A DNA stretch of 64,000 bases, taken from the NCBI GenBank assembly GCA_019915015.1, contig JAHBBC010000030.1, positions 310,001 to 374,000 on the forward strand. Direction: 5' to 3'. Positions 36,691 through 48,020 of the stretch are shown here, in pieces. The translations under genes and the position numbers were made by a program. Within the stretch, counting starts at the first letter, position 1, and each line of letters opens with the position of its first letter. Source of the stretch: Auriscalpium vulgare (lineage: Eukaryota; Basidiomycota; Agaricomycetes; Russulales; Auriscalpiaceae). The notes below the pieces were generated by a model. The model ran no database searches and was not told where the DNA came from. It was given only the letters and a program-made list of their open reading frames with translations.

Positions 36691-39600
36691 TCAAAATTGC
36701 TTCTTCAGCACATCAAACTCTGTCTGAACTTTTTCTAGCATCCTGATATTGCAAAACTGGGCTGCTTTGATGGCCTTTTTGTATACTTTTTCAGCCTCAG
36801 TTATATTCTTCATATGCTTGTGGTAAAGAACTCCAAGCCCTCGCAAATCATTACATTGTCCAAGATAGTCTTTTGCAGCTTCATGAAGGTTCCAAGCTTC
36901 CCAATAGTCTTGCTCTGCCCCTTTATAATCATTTAGTTTGCGCTTCAAATCTGCAATGTCACTCAATATATTCGCTTGCCCATGAGAATTTTTAGATTCA
37001 AGATAAATAATATATGACTGGTCAAAGTATTCTTTGGCTCTCTGCCATTCTTCATTAACATAATATATCCTCCCAATATTTCCCAAACAAGATCCTTGTC
37101 CAGGTGCATCATGAGCTTTGGCATACAACTCTTTTGCTTCTAGAAATTTTTCAATAGCAGTGTTCTTCTTATTGCTTTTAGTGAGGATTCTTGCAATGCC
37201 CTTTATTGACTCAGCTTCACCCCTTGTGTTATTAACATCCTTATGTAAAGCAAGGGCTCTACTAAAGTATTTTTCTGCATGCTCATATTCAGCTTTCTTG
37301 TAAAGAACATTTCCTACATAATTAAATGTATTTGCTTCACCTAGCCGATCATTAATTTGCTCATAGAGGGTAAGTGCATATTTGAAATTTGTCTCGGCTT
37401 CTACAAGTCTATTTTGTTGAAGATACACCTCACCCAAATAAGTAAGGCAATTAGCCTGCCCCACAAAGTCATTTACATTTTTGTAAAGATGGATGGCTTC
37501 TTGAAATTTAGCCTTTGCCTGATCGTGACTGTTAGACTTGAGAAAAACATTTCCAAGGCCTTTTAGAGCATTTGCCTGTCCCAAATCATCTTGCAGTTTT
37601 GTATGGTGGTCCAGTGCCTCTAAGTATGCAAGACTGGCTTCATGTAGCTGATTCTTTCTTTTGTAAATGTCACCAAGGTGTGTCAAAATATTAGCTGAAC
37701 CTTGACAACTACCTCCATTGTCAGCATGTAACTTGTAAAGAGCCTTAGAGCGTTGGAAGCATTCCAGGGCTTTTGATATCTCATTATTTCTTACATGTAT
37801 CTCACCATACTGACAAAGATCACTGGCTTCACCAAATATATCTCTTTTCTTCTCATGAATTTCAAGGGCTTCTAAACACTTCTTCTCTGCTTCTGTTACT
37901 CTACTCATTGCAAGGTCCAAGCTGGCTGCAATCCACAAGCAATAGGCATATTGAACTTCTGAAATGGCCTTGGCCTTTTCAATTGCAATGTCAATCACAA
38001 ATGGCGAATCAAGTCCAATGTAAGCATAGAAGTGTGTCAATGCTCTTGCTCCTTCCACAGCTTGCTCTGCTAATTCCAAGGTTGCTTCTGAATTCTCTAG
38101 GCATCTTACAAGTATAGCCTCTATATTTCTCATTTCAGATTTTAGTTCAATATAAGTCAAGTTGTTCATAGGCTGGAATCCCTTCACTGCAAGTGAAAAA
38201 TAATATTTCCAGATGCCCAAGAAGTCTGCCTGGGATGGAAAGTGGTTGTGTAAACAGAACTCTCTTGTAAGTCCTACAATTTTTATGTGTTTCTCAGCTG
38301 ATTCATACATTAAGCCACATCGAAAGAGTGGTACAAGCCCTTCCCAAGGACTACCAAGACTAGGGAATAACTCTTGCAGGACATCAATATGGCTAGATCT
38401 CATTCCATCTGGAAGAATACTTATAATACTGAGCATTCTCATAGTTTCTGGCTTAGCCTTCTTCTTCAAGGTTGCAAGTGATAAACTGATTGATAACATC
38501 AAATTTTCATCATAATCTAATATTGTGGTAACACCTTTCTTTTGCCATTGTCTCCATAAAGATTCAACAGGTTGAATGTTTGTCAGTGAGGCTAGGATTG
38601 TGACAGCCTGTGGATGGTAGTCAACAGTTTGCATAAGTTTCTTAGCTGTGTCATCACATTCTTTTCCCATAGTCACAAACTTCCACAATTCCTGTGCAGC
38701 AGACGGGTCAATTGGATATAGCTGTACTGGTAAAATAGTCCATTTTATATGCATTGGCCTTTCACTACCTCTCAGTGTAAGAAGAAGTGTGGCCTCTGTT
38801 GATACCATCATTTCTAAAAATTGACTAGCTTGAGGTTGGGAGTCTTTGTTCCACATATTTTCAAAACCATCTAGACATATGATGCTTTGCTTCTGTGTCA
38901 AATGGAATATCACTCTGGACATGAGGCCACCAGCAGTACGTTCAATAATTCCAAATGCTTGAGCCACACCCACTATCAAGGCATCTATGCTTGAACAAGC
39001 ATCACATGCAACTAGATACCTCTCAGTCTCAAATTTCTGCGCAACAAGCTCACTGGTTAGAACAGCTCTAGCCAGAGTTGTTTTGCCTATCCCTGCAGGT
39101 CCTAGAATGACAATTTTAGTGTGAGGTTCTTTTGCAATAGTTTGAATGATCTTTTGCAACTCTTGGTCCCTCCCAAAGAAAGAATATGGAAATAAGAGTT
39201 CAGGAGTTCTGTAATGAGATAAGCATCTTGGTGGAAATGATGATATAGAATTCTCACCGCAACACCTTTAAGTGTTTTAATGATGTGTATAAAGTGGAAG
39301 ACTAAAGTCTGTTTAGCCTTGGTACTATCCTATATCAATGCTGAAAGGACTTACACTCAAGCTACCAGTATGTTGATGACAACGAATAGAAAAAATCATG
39401 GACATCTACAAATTATAAGTCAATAAATCGAAAAACAAATAATGCTAGAGTCTATATATACCTCATACTTCTGAATGATATTTGATACAAGTCCATCACA
39501 TTTGTTGATTTCATCTGTCAAACTGCCTGCTAAGATTGGTGCTATCCATGACTTCTTCTGCTTGTGTTGCTGCTTCATAGTACCTATCACTTCTTGCAAA

Positions 39601-40172
39601 TTACTAGAGAGGTCATTGTAGTGTAGTCTTATAAAGTTAGAATGAGAATCTTGCCTTTCTGCAGTTTCCAGGAAATAAAAGATATCTGAGGGTAAAGTTG
39701 CTATCCCAAAGTGGGTTGGAAACTCATAGGCATCACAAATTATCTGGGCCAACAATTTGACTTTGTCCATGACAACTTCCCACCTGGCATGGACTTTGTC
39801 CAAGTTCTAAATGTATAGATTAGTACAAGCTGATGCAGTGATAATGTTATCAACTCACATCCTTCAACTCAATGATCTTCAACACAATTCCAGCAACAGC
39901 CTTAACATAGGGCAAGCTATTTGCCGCATCTACAATTTCCTTCAAAATGGCCAATGTTGTTGCAAGGATGGTCACCGGTGCTGCACCATGCCCCGGCTTA
40001 GTTTTGGACACTTGTCCTGCAACCTCAAGTGTTGTGATGGCTGGTGCAGGCTGAGATGCTGGTGTATTGTGTATCAGGACATGAGTATTGTATCACAGGA
40101 CATGATACTGACGAGATCTTGTCCAAGTCTCGGATGACAGGGCCCACGGAGTGGGTCTGCCTTTGGACGACA
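36691..40172 (-). CDS. Second NLR-like STAND receptor, convergent paralogue
   Basis: Same architecture as the gene at 32236 and clearly paralogous. Supported exons on the minus strand: 40113-40172, 39859-40050, 39462-39806 and a long last exon 36691-39208. The N-terminal bundle starts LAILKEIVDAANSLPYVKAV and continues LDKVHARWEVVMDKV, matching the partner block for block. The ATPase has FFGRDQE, Walker A ILGPAGIGKTTLA, Walker B IICLDGFE and LTLRGSERP. Ten TPR-type repeats align one to one with the partner. The junction between 39209 and 39461 is not resolved: the last exon needs two upstream bases in phase, and no simple exon supplies them, so a small exon is missing from my model or the gene is damaged there. 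An alternative 5' exon (40259-40443, joined to 40190) is open in frame but would begin one base after the F-box stop codon. Function as for its partner; that part is inference. Confidence 0.8.
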
Positions 40173-40444
40173 TTGACTTGCTGGCGGCTTGCTAGAGGAA
40201 CTCGAGATTAGCCTGATGGCAAGGGGCATGGCTCAATAACCTTTCAAAGCCGACTCACCTTGTAGTTTCAGGCAGCAAAGAGCCGGGAAAGAAATTTGGT
40301 CGATGTAGGTCGAGGAGATCGGGGAAAGAGAGCACAGAGTGCCTCGGAAGTGATCCAGCGGCGGATCGCACGATGTTTTCTGACTCATCGCCTCTTATCA
40401 CCGGCTTCTTCGGAACTGTAGTATGCAACATTATCGAAGACATA

Positions 40445-42160
40445 TCATGAGATCCGAGACCGCGATTTGTCCTCTCTCTCAGTATAAGCAGTGAAATTCG
40501 TCGTAAATGAGGCCCAATACTCCTTCATCACCTCATCCATCCAACTGGCATACCGCCTATAACCCGCCGTAACATCCAACTGCCGCAGATTCATCCCATG
40601 CGCCTGCCGCCGCCTGAACGCCGAGCACAGCGCCTCGAATACACATATTACTGATGCATCCCGCACGAAGGATGTCCCGTGCTCCAACTCTACGTCGCAC
40701 AGCCCGAAACGTTCCAGTGCAGGAAAGAGGATAACATCCGGATACAGACCAGACAGACTGCCGCCTTTCCACAGTGCGATGATAAGGCTCTGAGCAGCCT
40801 CCAAGCCGCGCACATACAAGCCGCGCACCTGCGCCGCATCCTGAAACGTCTCCTGCCAGCGAATCGGGGCCCAAACTCGATCCGGGCTGGTCTCGAACAA
40901 GACGTCCGTCAGCTCGTCGAAGCAGAGACCGTCGCACAACGATCCATAGTAGAAGCTCTCCGGCCGTCGGGGAAGTCGCCGCGCCTTGCGAATGGTAAGC
41001 ATGAAGTACGCAGTGTCCGCGCGTGCGGAATTGAAGTCCTTGCGCTCGTCCCAGAGCATCAGGCTATAGTACGCGTAGGCGTCGTCGTGTAAGTCGACCA
41101 GGAGGGAGCGTGGCGGACGCGCGTCGCCACCGAATTGCGCAAGGAGATGGCTGATGCTCGACGGTTCCTCGCCCTCGATAAAGATGCGCGTGCGGGTTAT
41201 GCGCGGGATGATTAGCTGGGAGAGAAAACGCATGACGTCGACGCCTTCGCCGCCGACGTGCAGCTCAGCGAGCCCGGGCGGAAGCCCGATGGCGTGGGCA
41301 CTCATGGGGAAAAAATTGTGCAGTATAAGAGTGCGAAGCTTGGACATCGAACCCAGCATGCTGAGAAGTGTTGCGAAGGTGCGCGTGTAGGATTCGCATG
41401 CGCGGAGGTGGTGTGCCGGCACCATATCGATCTGGAGGAATGCGAGAGTGGACAGGAGTTGAGCATCCCACACAGTGATGCATCGGTGTAGACGCAAAGA
41501 GGTCAAAGAGGGGAGTAAGGCGCCCTTGAGGATGGTAGAGAAGATGGAGGGCTCGCGTCCGGTGATGGTGAGGGATTCGAGAAGAGGTGAAGATAAACAG
41601 CGATTGACGAGGTTCATGACTCGGGCGAAAGGGCGGAAGGATTTGCCATATTCAAGTCGGAGGTGCTGAACGCGAGGTGATTGGACGCGAGCCGCGCGCA
41701 TGATGTTTTCGTTGATGGACTTCTCCAGTGTACGCGTATGTTTGTCCATGTGGAGCGACAGTGTTAATGGCGCGTTCTTTGAGAAGGACAGCATCGTCGT
41801 GACCCAAATGTCCGGCAGGGAGGAAGCGGCGATCGTCGTCCACAGCAGTGAGTAATTCGCCGCGATCTGAAATGGTCGTCAGAGATGGGCACAAGAGGCT
41901 AGTCAAGGAAGACGCACCATCCTCCAACGACGACAGACATGCATGACTTTCATCCAACCAACATCGTGGCTGCGGCCGCACGGAGGATCCAAGATCATCC
42001 AGTACATGAAGATCTCCTCGAGGATCTCAGCAGGCAGCCGACCGACTGGCGACCTCAACAAATTGAGGCGTAGTTCAACATCCCGCACAAAACGAGGAGG
42101 TGATTGAAGGTTTGCGAAGGAAACGGACCCGATACCACTTGTGAGCCTTGTGACCGACAT
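40445..42160 (-). CDS. F-box protein with leucine-rich C-terminal region
   Basis: A likely substrate adaptor of an SCF ubiquitin ligase, of the large basidiomycete F-box family. Exons 41918-42160 and 40445-41866 (minus strand) sum to 555 codons (554 residues plus stop). The F-box lies early: VGRLPAEILEEIFMYW then GWMKVMHVCRRWR, with the intron just after it (GTGCGT...TTTCAG). The remainder has irregular leucine-rich segments (LESLTITGRE, LPSLTSLRLHRC, LRTLILHNFF, LAELHVGGEG), typical of LRR-like F-box proteins in mushrooms. The stop codon at 40445-40447 is one base from the ATG of a possible 5' exon of the neighbouring receptor gene. No membrane segment. The target is unknown. Confidence 0.85.
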
Positions 42161-42754
42161 GCTTTGAGGACGCCGACTGGTGGGAAACAGCCCCGCCCTG
42201 CCCTCTTAAATCCTCGAGCATTGTGCGCTGAGGCCAACTGCGGACGTGAACCATGCTCTCCACAAGCCATAGGTGACAGCTTTGCCAATGCCATCGGCGA
42301 CCGGGGCCTTCGAAGTGGCTAACTAGCTGTCGCAGCATCTGTGCAGCATTGCAACCGCGAGCCACTCCCGAGCTCTGTGCGGACTGCATTGTCTTTCAGT
42401 GTCAAGCTTGCGCGAAGCAGCCTTCCGACAGACCTCCGAGGGCTCAGGAACATCCTTGATGCACCACAGTCGTAGTTGCTTGAGATTTGAGCATTGGCCG
42501 TTGCGTTGCCAGAAATCGTACACGAGGGTTTGAAACAACGGGAGTCGGACAAGCTGTCCTGGTCGCGCTTCCTCGACCACATCTTCCCTCCTTCTACGAC
42601 TTGCATATCTCCAGTTGAGAAACCGGTCCGTCTATCTATCTTGGTCCCCGCGGTGTCCCACAGGAAGCACGCCGGCTGTCCCGTGTCAAAAGCGCAGCAC
42701 CGTCGCCATCGCATATATAAGAGCCTGCCCTCCCCCCATCGCTGCGCCCTCATC
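42161..42754. other. Divergent promoter region, F-box gene and unknown gene
   Basis: About 590 bp between divergent genes. A TATA box for the plus-strand gene lies at 42714-42720. No gene is seen. Confidence 0.4.
42714..42720 (+). promoter_or_regulatory. TATA box of the gene at 42755
   Basis: TATATAA ends 34 nt before the start ATG at 42755. The close spacing implies a very short leader, or a start slightly downstream. Confidence 0.5.
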
Positions 42755-43757
42755 ATGGTGATTGTCGACGAAAAGACAATGCTCCCCCCTCCCCCGCCGT
42801 ACGTGCTACCCCCTGTGCCCACAACCCCGACAACGTCCGTCCACATTGCCCCGCCGCCGTTCTCCTCGCTTGCACGACCAAAGGCACGAATCGGGGTTCT
42901 TTCCCCCTATATTCTTCTGCAGATTGTGTACCAGGCCTTTCCGCAGACGCCGGATGTGGATCGCGGACGACTGCAGCGTCAGCGGCGGACGCTGCAGTGG
43001 CTGAGCACGTCGTTGCGTCTCGTCAGTAGGGCGTTCTATATCGGTGAGCACAGTCATCTGGAGGGTGGATGGGAACCGTGCATGAAGCAACAGTCGTAGA
43101 TGGCGCAGTGAGACGGCTTCTGCTTGCACGGAAGCGATTCGCATGTCTAGGTCACGCGTTTGGACCATACTGACATGGTCCTCCCATCCAGCATGCATGC
43201 ACGTCCTCCGCTCGACCTACCTCCCCGCCTACGCCTCCCTCGTCCGGCCGCCTTACACCTCCGACCCCTTCCCGCTCACCTCGCAGCCTTCCCCCGCCCC
43301 CTCCTCGCCCACGACCTCCTCCTCCACCCCACAGACACATGCCCCCCTCCAACGTGAGACGACCGTCCTCGACCTGTTCATTGCGCTCAGGGTGCGCGAG
43401 GACGTTTGGGCAGACGAATCCGATCTGCACCTCGGCAACGAAGAGGCGTGGCGCGATCTGTTCGATCTCATGCAGCCCCGCGCCCGCGCGGAAGACCTCA
43501 TCCGCGCTGCTGGGGATCGGTACGGACTGTTCTTTGGACCCGGGAGTAGTGTGAGCGCGCGCAGCGAGAAGAAGAAGGTGGACTTTTCATTGGTGTCGGT
43601 GACGTTCTCCCCGCGGCGAGTCGGGCTTGCGCTGACGCTGCCCGGCGGGCGGCGCAGGACGGTGGTGGAGGTGGATCGCACTCGGGACGAAAAGCTTGAA
43701 GTCGCTGCTAAGCGGTTGGCGGTGGGACTGCGTGACTGGCTGGCCACCGGAGGCTGA
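42755..43757 (+). CDS. Conserved-looking unknown protein, 284 residues
   Basis: Exons 42755-43043 and 43192-43757 sum to 285 codons, and the 148-nt intron ends in a good catccag acceptor. The N-terminus is proline-rich (VDEKTMLPPPPPYVLPP), followed by a helical segment, IGVLSPYILLQIVYQAFPQT, that resembles an F-box-like helix, and RRTLQWLSTSLRLVSRAFYI. Exon 2 continues with RSTYLPAYASLVRPPYTSDP, then TTVLDLFIALRVREDVWADE and a C-terminal beta-rich part, VDFSLVSVTFSPRRVGLALT. The layout (Pro-rich start, F-box-like helices, exon junction after RAFYI) recalls a family of basidiomycete proteins of unknown role. I cannot name it. A TATA box sits 34 nt before the ATG. Confidence 0.65.
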
Positions 43758-43962
43758 TATATGGATCACTGGATGGACACATGCGGACTCAGGACTCTCG
43801 CTATGCGACGTTATCTGTACTTCATATGTAAAATGCCTTGTAGGTTCTCATAGTGTAGTGAAGTTGTATCTGTAGCGATGCTAATAAGTAACGGAAATAA
43901 TGCAATGTGAGCTGGGTGTAAGTAGTAACAAAGCAACTAACTGAGCACGGCCTATAGTAGGG

Positions 43963-46321
43963 TTACCTCTTCAACCCGAACGACGCCTTCTTCCTCGACC
44001 CGTCCTGCGCCCCTTGTCGACCCAGCTTCCGTGTCGGCGTGTCAGGCAGCTCTCGCAGCTCCGCCCTCGGCATCGCCATCTTTTGGAACCGCCCCACCGT
44101 ACTCTCTGACCTCGTCTTGGCCACCGTCTCGAACACTGTATGGGGGTTTGCCGCCCGGCGGGCCTCGTCTGCAAGCCCCACATCTTCGTCAAGGTAACCT
44201 GCGTTCATGCGTTGGCGAGGAGCACCGAACTTGGGCTCCGGGGCCGGCACTCTATCCGCGCGGTCTGGCTCCTCCTCCTCCTCGTAGCGGCGCCCTGGCC
44301 CACCCTTGAGGCCATATCCATCCCCTTCACGCCCCCGTGCGCGTTGGTAGTCGAGGTCGTACTCTTCCCAGCCTCGCCTCGACCTGCGCTCCACCACGCC
44401 CACGTCGGGCGCATCATATTCCCGCAGGGGCCGGCGTTTCCCCCACTGCAGCTCATCCTCGTTATTTTCTTCAACGTCTCGGTGCCCGCCGCGCCATCTC
44501 CGGTCGCTTGCCTGCCGGTCCGCCCGACGTTCCCGGTCGCGGTCCCGCTCCCGCTCCACCCGCTCATACTGCATCTTCTTTGGCTGATTGACCCACAACC
44601 CATTCTCCAGCGCGCCCCACCCCATCCCCAGCGCGCCAAAGCCCAAGCCGTCGCGCTCGATCGCTTCCTCGTCGTCCGCCGCAAGCTCTTCATATTCGCC
44701 TTGAGTGAGAAGCGGCCGCGCGGCAACAACGGTGCGGAGGGGCTCTCCGTCGGGCCCTGGCTTGCCGTCGAGGAGGCGATGCGCGGCGAGCGCGTGCCCG
44801 GGCGCGTCAAAGCGCGCGTATACGGCGACTGGTGTGTCTTGTCGTCCAAATTGTGGCGGGGCCACTGCATCGCGCGAGCAGCAGCGGTGAGTTGGAGGAA
44901 TGCGTGTCTGGGAAGTAAGACGTACGGATGAATAGCCCACGACGGCCGTTCCGTAAATCCATCCAATCCAGCAACTGACGTGTCGTCCATCCGAATTTCC
45001 ACCCGTAGATGTACAGCGCAATCTCCTCGCGACGGGTGTGTGAGCGCCTCGCAAAGTCGATGTTGAGCAGGCGGTTGCGATAGCGGAACCCACGCCCTTC
45101 AGCAGCCTGAAGCACGCGCTCTGCATCCTCGACGGAGGGGAACTCGACGTGGGCGTACCCGTAATATGCTGTGATACGGATCAGCTCGAAGCAGCGGAGG
45201 GGTGGGGACGAGAAACGCACAGAAGCGCACATCTACGACTGGCGCGATTCGGCTGAAAAACCGCGAGAGCACCCCGTCGCGCATCGTGATGGGGAGGTTG
45301 TTGATCCAGAGCACGGGACTCGGTGGATGCGTCTTGCGGAAGCCGGGTACGTCCGGCAGCACGTCGAGTTCGGGCACGGTGTCTGCGCGCTCGGCAGACA
45401 GGTGCACGCCGCGCACAACGAAGGGAACGTGTTCCTGCGCTGCGAGGGCGGCTGTGACGCTGTCGGATGAGCTGAAGACGACTGTCGCTTGGTAGGCGCC
45501 GGGCTCTACTAAAATGATCAGCAAATAGTGTGGAGTGCAGGAGGAGAGCACGCACCGATGACAACGCGCTCGAAGTGGCCAAACTTTTCAAAGGCATCCT
45601 GTAGGTCGTCGGGCGTCGTACCCAGCGCGAGCCCTGTCACCGACAGCGCAGCGCGTACTCCGTCTCCTATACTCTCCGCCTCCTCAACATGCAGCTCCGC
45701 CCCGCCGACCTTACGAAACATGATGAGCTCGCGCGAATGCAATCGTATCGGGCGGTCGGCATATGCCCTCAACAAATTCGCTGCGGAGCGCGGGTCGACG
45801 AAGGTAAGCTCAGCATTGACGTGGCTTGTGTCAAAAGCTATGCTCTTGATTGGACCAAATGGCAGGAAGACAGGCCGCAAATCCGCCTTGGACGTGCCTG
45901 GAGGCAGGTTCGCGATTGAGATGACGGGAACGGCGTCGCGCGGGGGCAGCGCATGCTGCTGCGAGGGCGAAGGTGCGTATTCGGGAAGTGGGAGATCGGG
46001 CGAGGCCGCGAATGTTGGCGAAAATATGATAGGTTTGAGGGAGCGGGTAGGAGTCGCGTTGGGGTGGACGATGCGAGTGTCTGTGCTGTCGCCTACGTCG
46101 GCGAGCATCCTGCGCTGGGAGCGTCTTTCATCGCCTTCGCCTGCGCTTTTTGTGTCGACTTCATCGTCCTCGTAAGACCGCCGCAAAGCGCGGGGAGCAG
46201 GCCGCCAGTGCGAGGAGGAAAAGCGTCGCGCGCTGAGGAAGTCTACGAGGAGGACATTAAGCTCAGGTGGGTAGCGCAGATCGAAACGACGCTGTTGTAC
46301 GGCGACCGCGCGATGCAGCAT
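43963..46321 (-). CDS. RNA-binding protein with four RRM-type domains
   Basis: Exons 45556-46321, 45221-45508, 44926-45168 and 43963-44864 (minus strand) sum to 733 codons (732 residues plus stop). Four RRM-like folds follow one another: VPVISIANLPPGTSKADLRP; ALSVTGLALGTTPDDLQDAF; SPVLWINNLPITMRDGVLSR with YYGYAHVEFPSVEDAERV; and ALYIYGWKFGWTTRQLLDWM. The RNP1/RNP2 aromatics are only partly kept. The C-terminal third is charged and Arg/Glu/Asp-rich with many RER/DRD dipeptides. The chosen ATG (ending at 46321) gives an Arg/Ser-rich, acid-poor N-terminus (SARRFSSSHWRPAPRALRR), which resembles a mitochondrial presequence. Other in-frame ATGs lie upstream. A role in RNA processing, perhaps mitochondrial, is inference. 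Confidence 0.8.
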
Positions 46322-48020
46322 GCGAGCGTGAATGCGGCTGCGGTGGAGGGAGCGAAACGAGACAATATGGGTGTCGAACTCTCGCCAAAAAATCGCGAGA
46401 GTGGGCAGGAGTGGGCCGTGATTCGGGCCGCCACGGGGCCGCTTTCCCTCTGACGAACACTCATCACAAGGGACACGAGCGCTGTAATCCCCCTCTCTCA
46501 TCAACCCACGCCCATCGTGGTGACGCAGAAGTTGACCGGTCTCTGTTCCTTCAAGTGGCATAGACAGTGCGAGGAGTATGGCGTGGGCTATGAGCCTGGG
46601 GATAGGCTCCTGAGCCTACGCTCGTTGGACATAAGTATATGAGACCTCTCATGATTGTTTTTGGCAGCGCAATGTGAGTCCCCGTTGGTCTACACCTCTG
46701 GTACAGCACGGAGTTTGTTGAGATTTCTCTCCTCCCGACCTGACACGATTAGTAGCAATGCTACGAGACCGAAGTTCCGAGCTCCAGGTAGCCTACTCGC
46801 CCTCATATGCATCCCTCGCGTGTACTGATTGGAGTGCCGTAGACATTAAATCTGGAATCTGTGCCCAGCTATTCAAAAAAAAAAAAAAAAAAAAATCTAT
46901 GGCAACGGATACCCGCCTACCAACATCGGTTAAAGTCTATTGACTGGTTGCTCGCCAGACCTCACGTCCTTGAACCACCCGGTCCCCATGCTACGTAGAC
47001 GACATCGTCGCACTCCTGTCCTCACATACAGCCCTTCACCACCTCGGCATCGACGAGGCCGTTGGGTGCGGCTGTCTTTGGACGTGCGAGAACATCGCTC
47101 TGGACAGTGAGCAGCTGTTCCAGCGACTTTTGCTTTGCCCCCCTGGCATTCTACCTAATCACCCAGGCAAGCCGTCGATACAAGTACTGTCAGCGGCAGT
47201 TGGCGTCTTTTCGCCGGTAGGTCACCTACTAAATCCGGAAGGTGGCTCGGCAAACCTTCGGCATCCCTTTTTTTTGTAGCTCCGATAATCTCGTAGTTTA
47301 TCCAGTTATTACTGTAATTACAAATTAAATGCGGGACACATGTACAATCTACAGGCCATGTGATATATAAGTATTTGCTGTGGCCAGGACGGATTTTTCA
47401 CGCGTAGAAGGGCAGTAAAGACACGAAATGTGTTGGATTCAAGAGTACTAACGACGAATACAGTAATCTACGGGTGGTGCGGCGGGAGTGTGGCCATCCA
47501 TCACGGCACGGAGCGCAGTGAGCCCATCCCGACTCCCGACCGCCATCAGACGACCACACTTCGTCTCGGAGACAAAGCTTTGCTTTCGCTGCCGATCTGC
47601 CTTCCAAGGTGACGATTGCGCGTAGTTCAGCCAATTAAATGACCCTCGGGTGGCAGTGAGGCTATGTGCGTTTTCATTGACAAGCAGTAGCCTGAAATGG
47701 CGTCGTCTGTAGGAGCAGTTCGTTTTTACTAGTATTGCCTCGCGGCGCTGTCATCAAGTATGTTTCATGTAGCCTTATTACACTCGCGTATACGAACTGG
47801 TTTTGTATTTTGGAATCTTTACCTCGAGACGCTGGCCTGTTACTGAGGTGAACTTGCAGCACGCCGTTGACATTCGCATCGCGCAGCAGGCCTCTTGCAC
47901 GATGTCAGTCCGGACGACGATGCTCGCAGAAGATTCGCTTCAGACTGACCATAGCCTGCAAGGATGACTTTACATAAGTGGTCATACCTCGTCAGCAGCT
48001 GCGTTGCCTGTTACCGTACA
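46322..48020. other. Gene-poor stretch with A-tract and an orphan open frame
   Basis: About 1.7 kb with no confident gene. It holds a 21-base A run at 46875-46895 and, just after it, an open plus-strand frame at 46992-47279 without an ATG. That frame begins YVDDIVALLSSHTALHHLG and contains LQRLLLC-like hydrophobic sequence, but no family is recognised. The frame could be a remnant of a retroelement or gene. Confidence 0.4.
46875..46895 (+). repeat. A21 homopolymer tract
   Basis: Twenty-one consecutive A residues, the longest homopolymer in the window. I find no target-site duplication around it, so a retroposed 3' tail is possible but not shown. Confidence 0.8.

Noticed and set aside
46992..47003. 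YVDD reading like a reverse-transcriptase active site
   Set aside because: None of the surrounding RT motifs is present, and the peptide after it does not resemble any RT palm.
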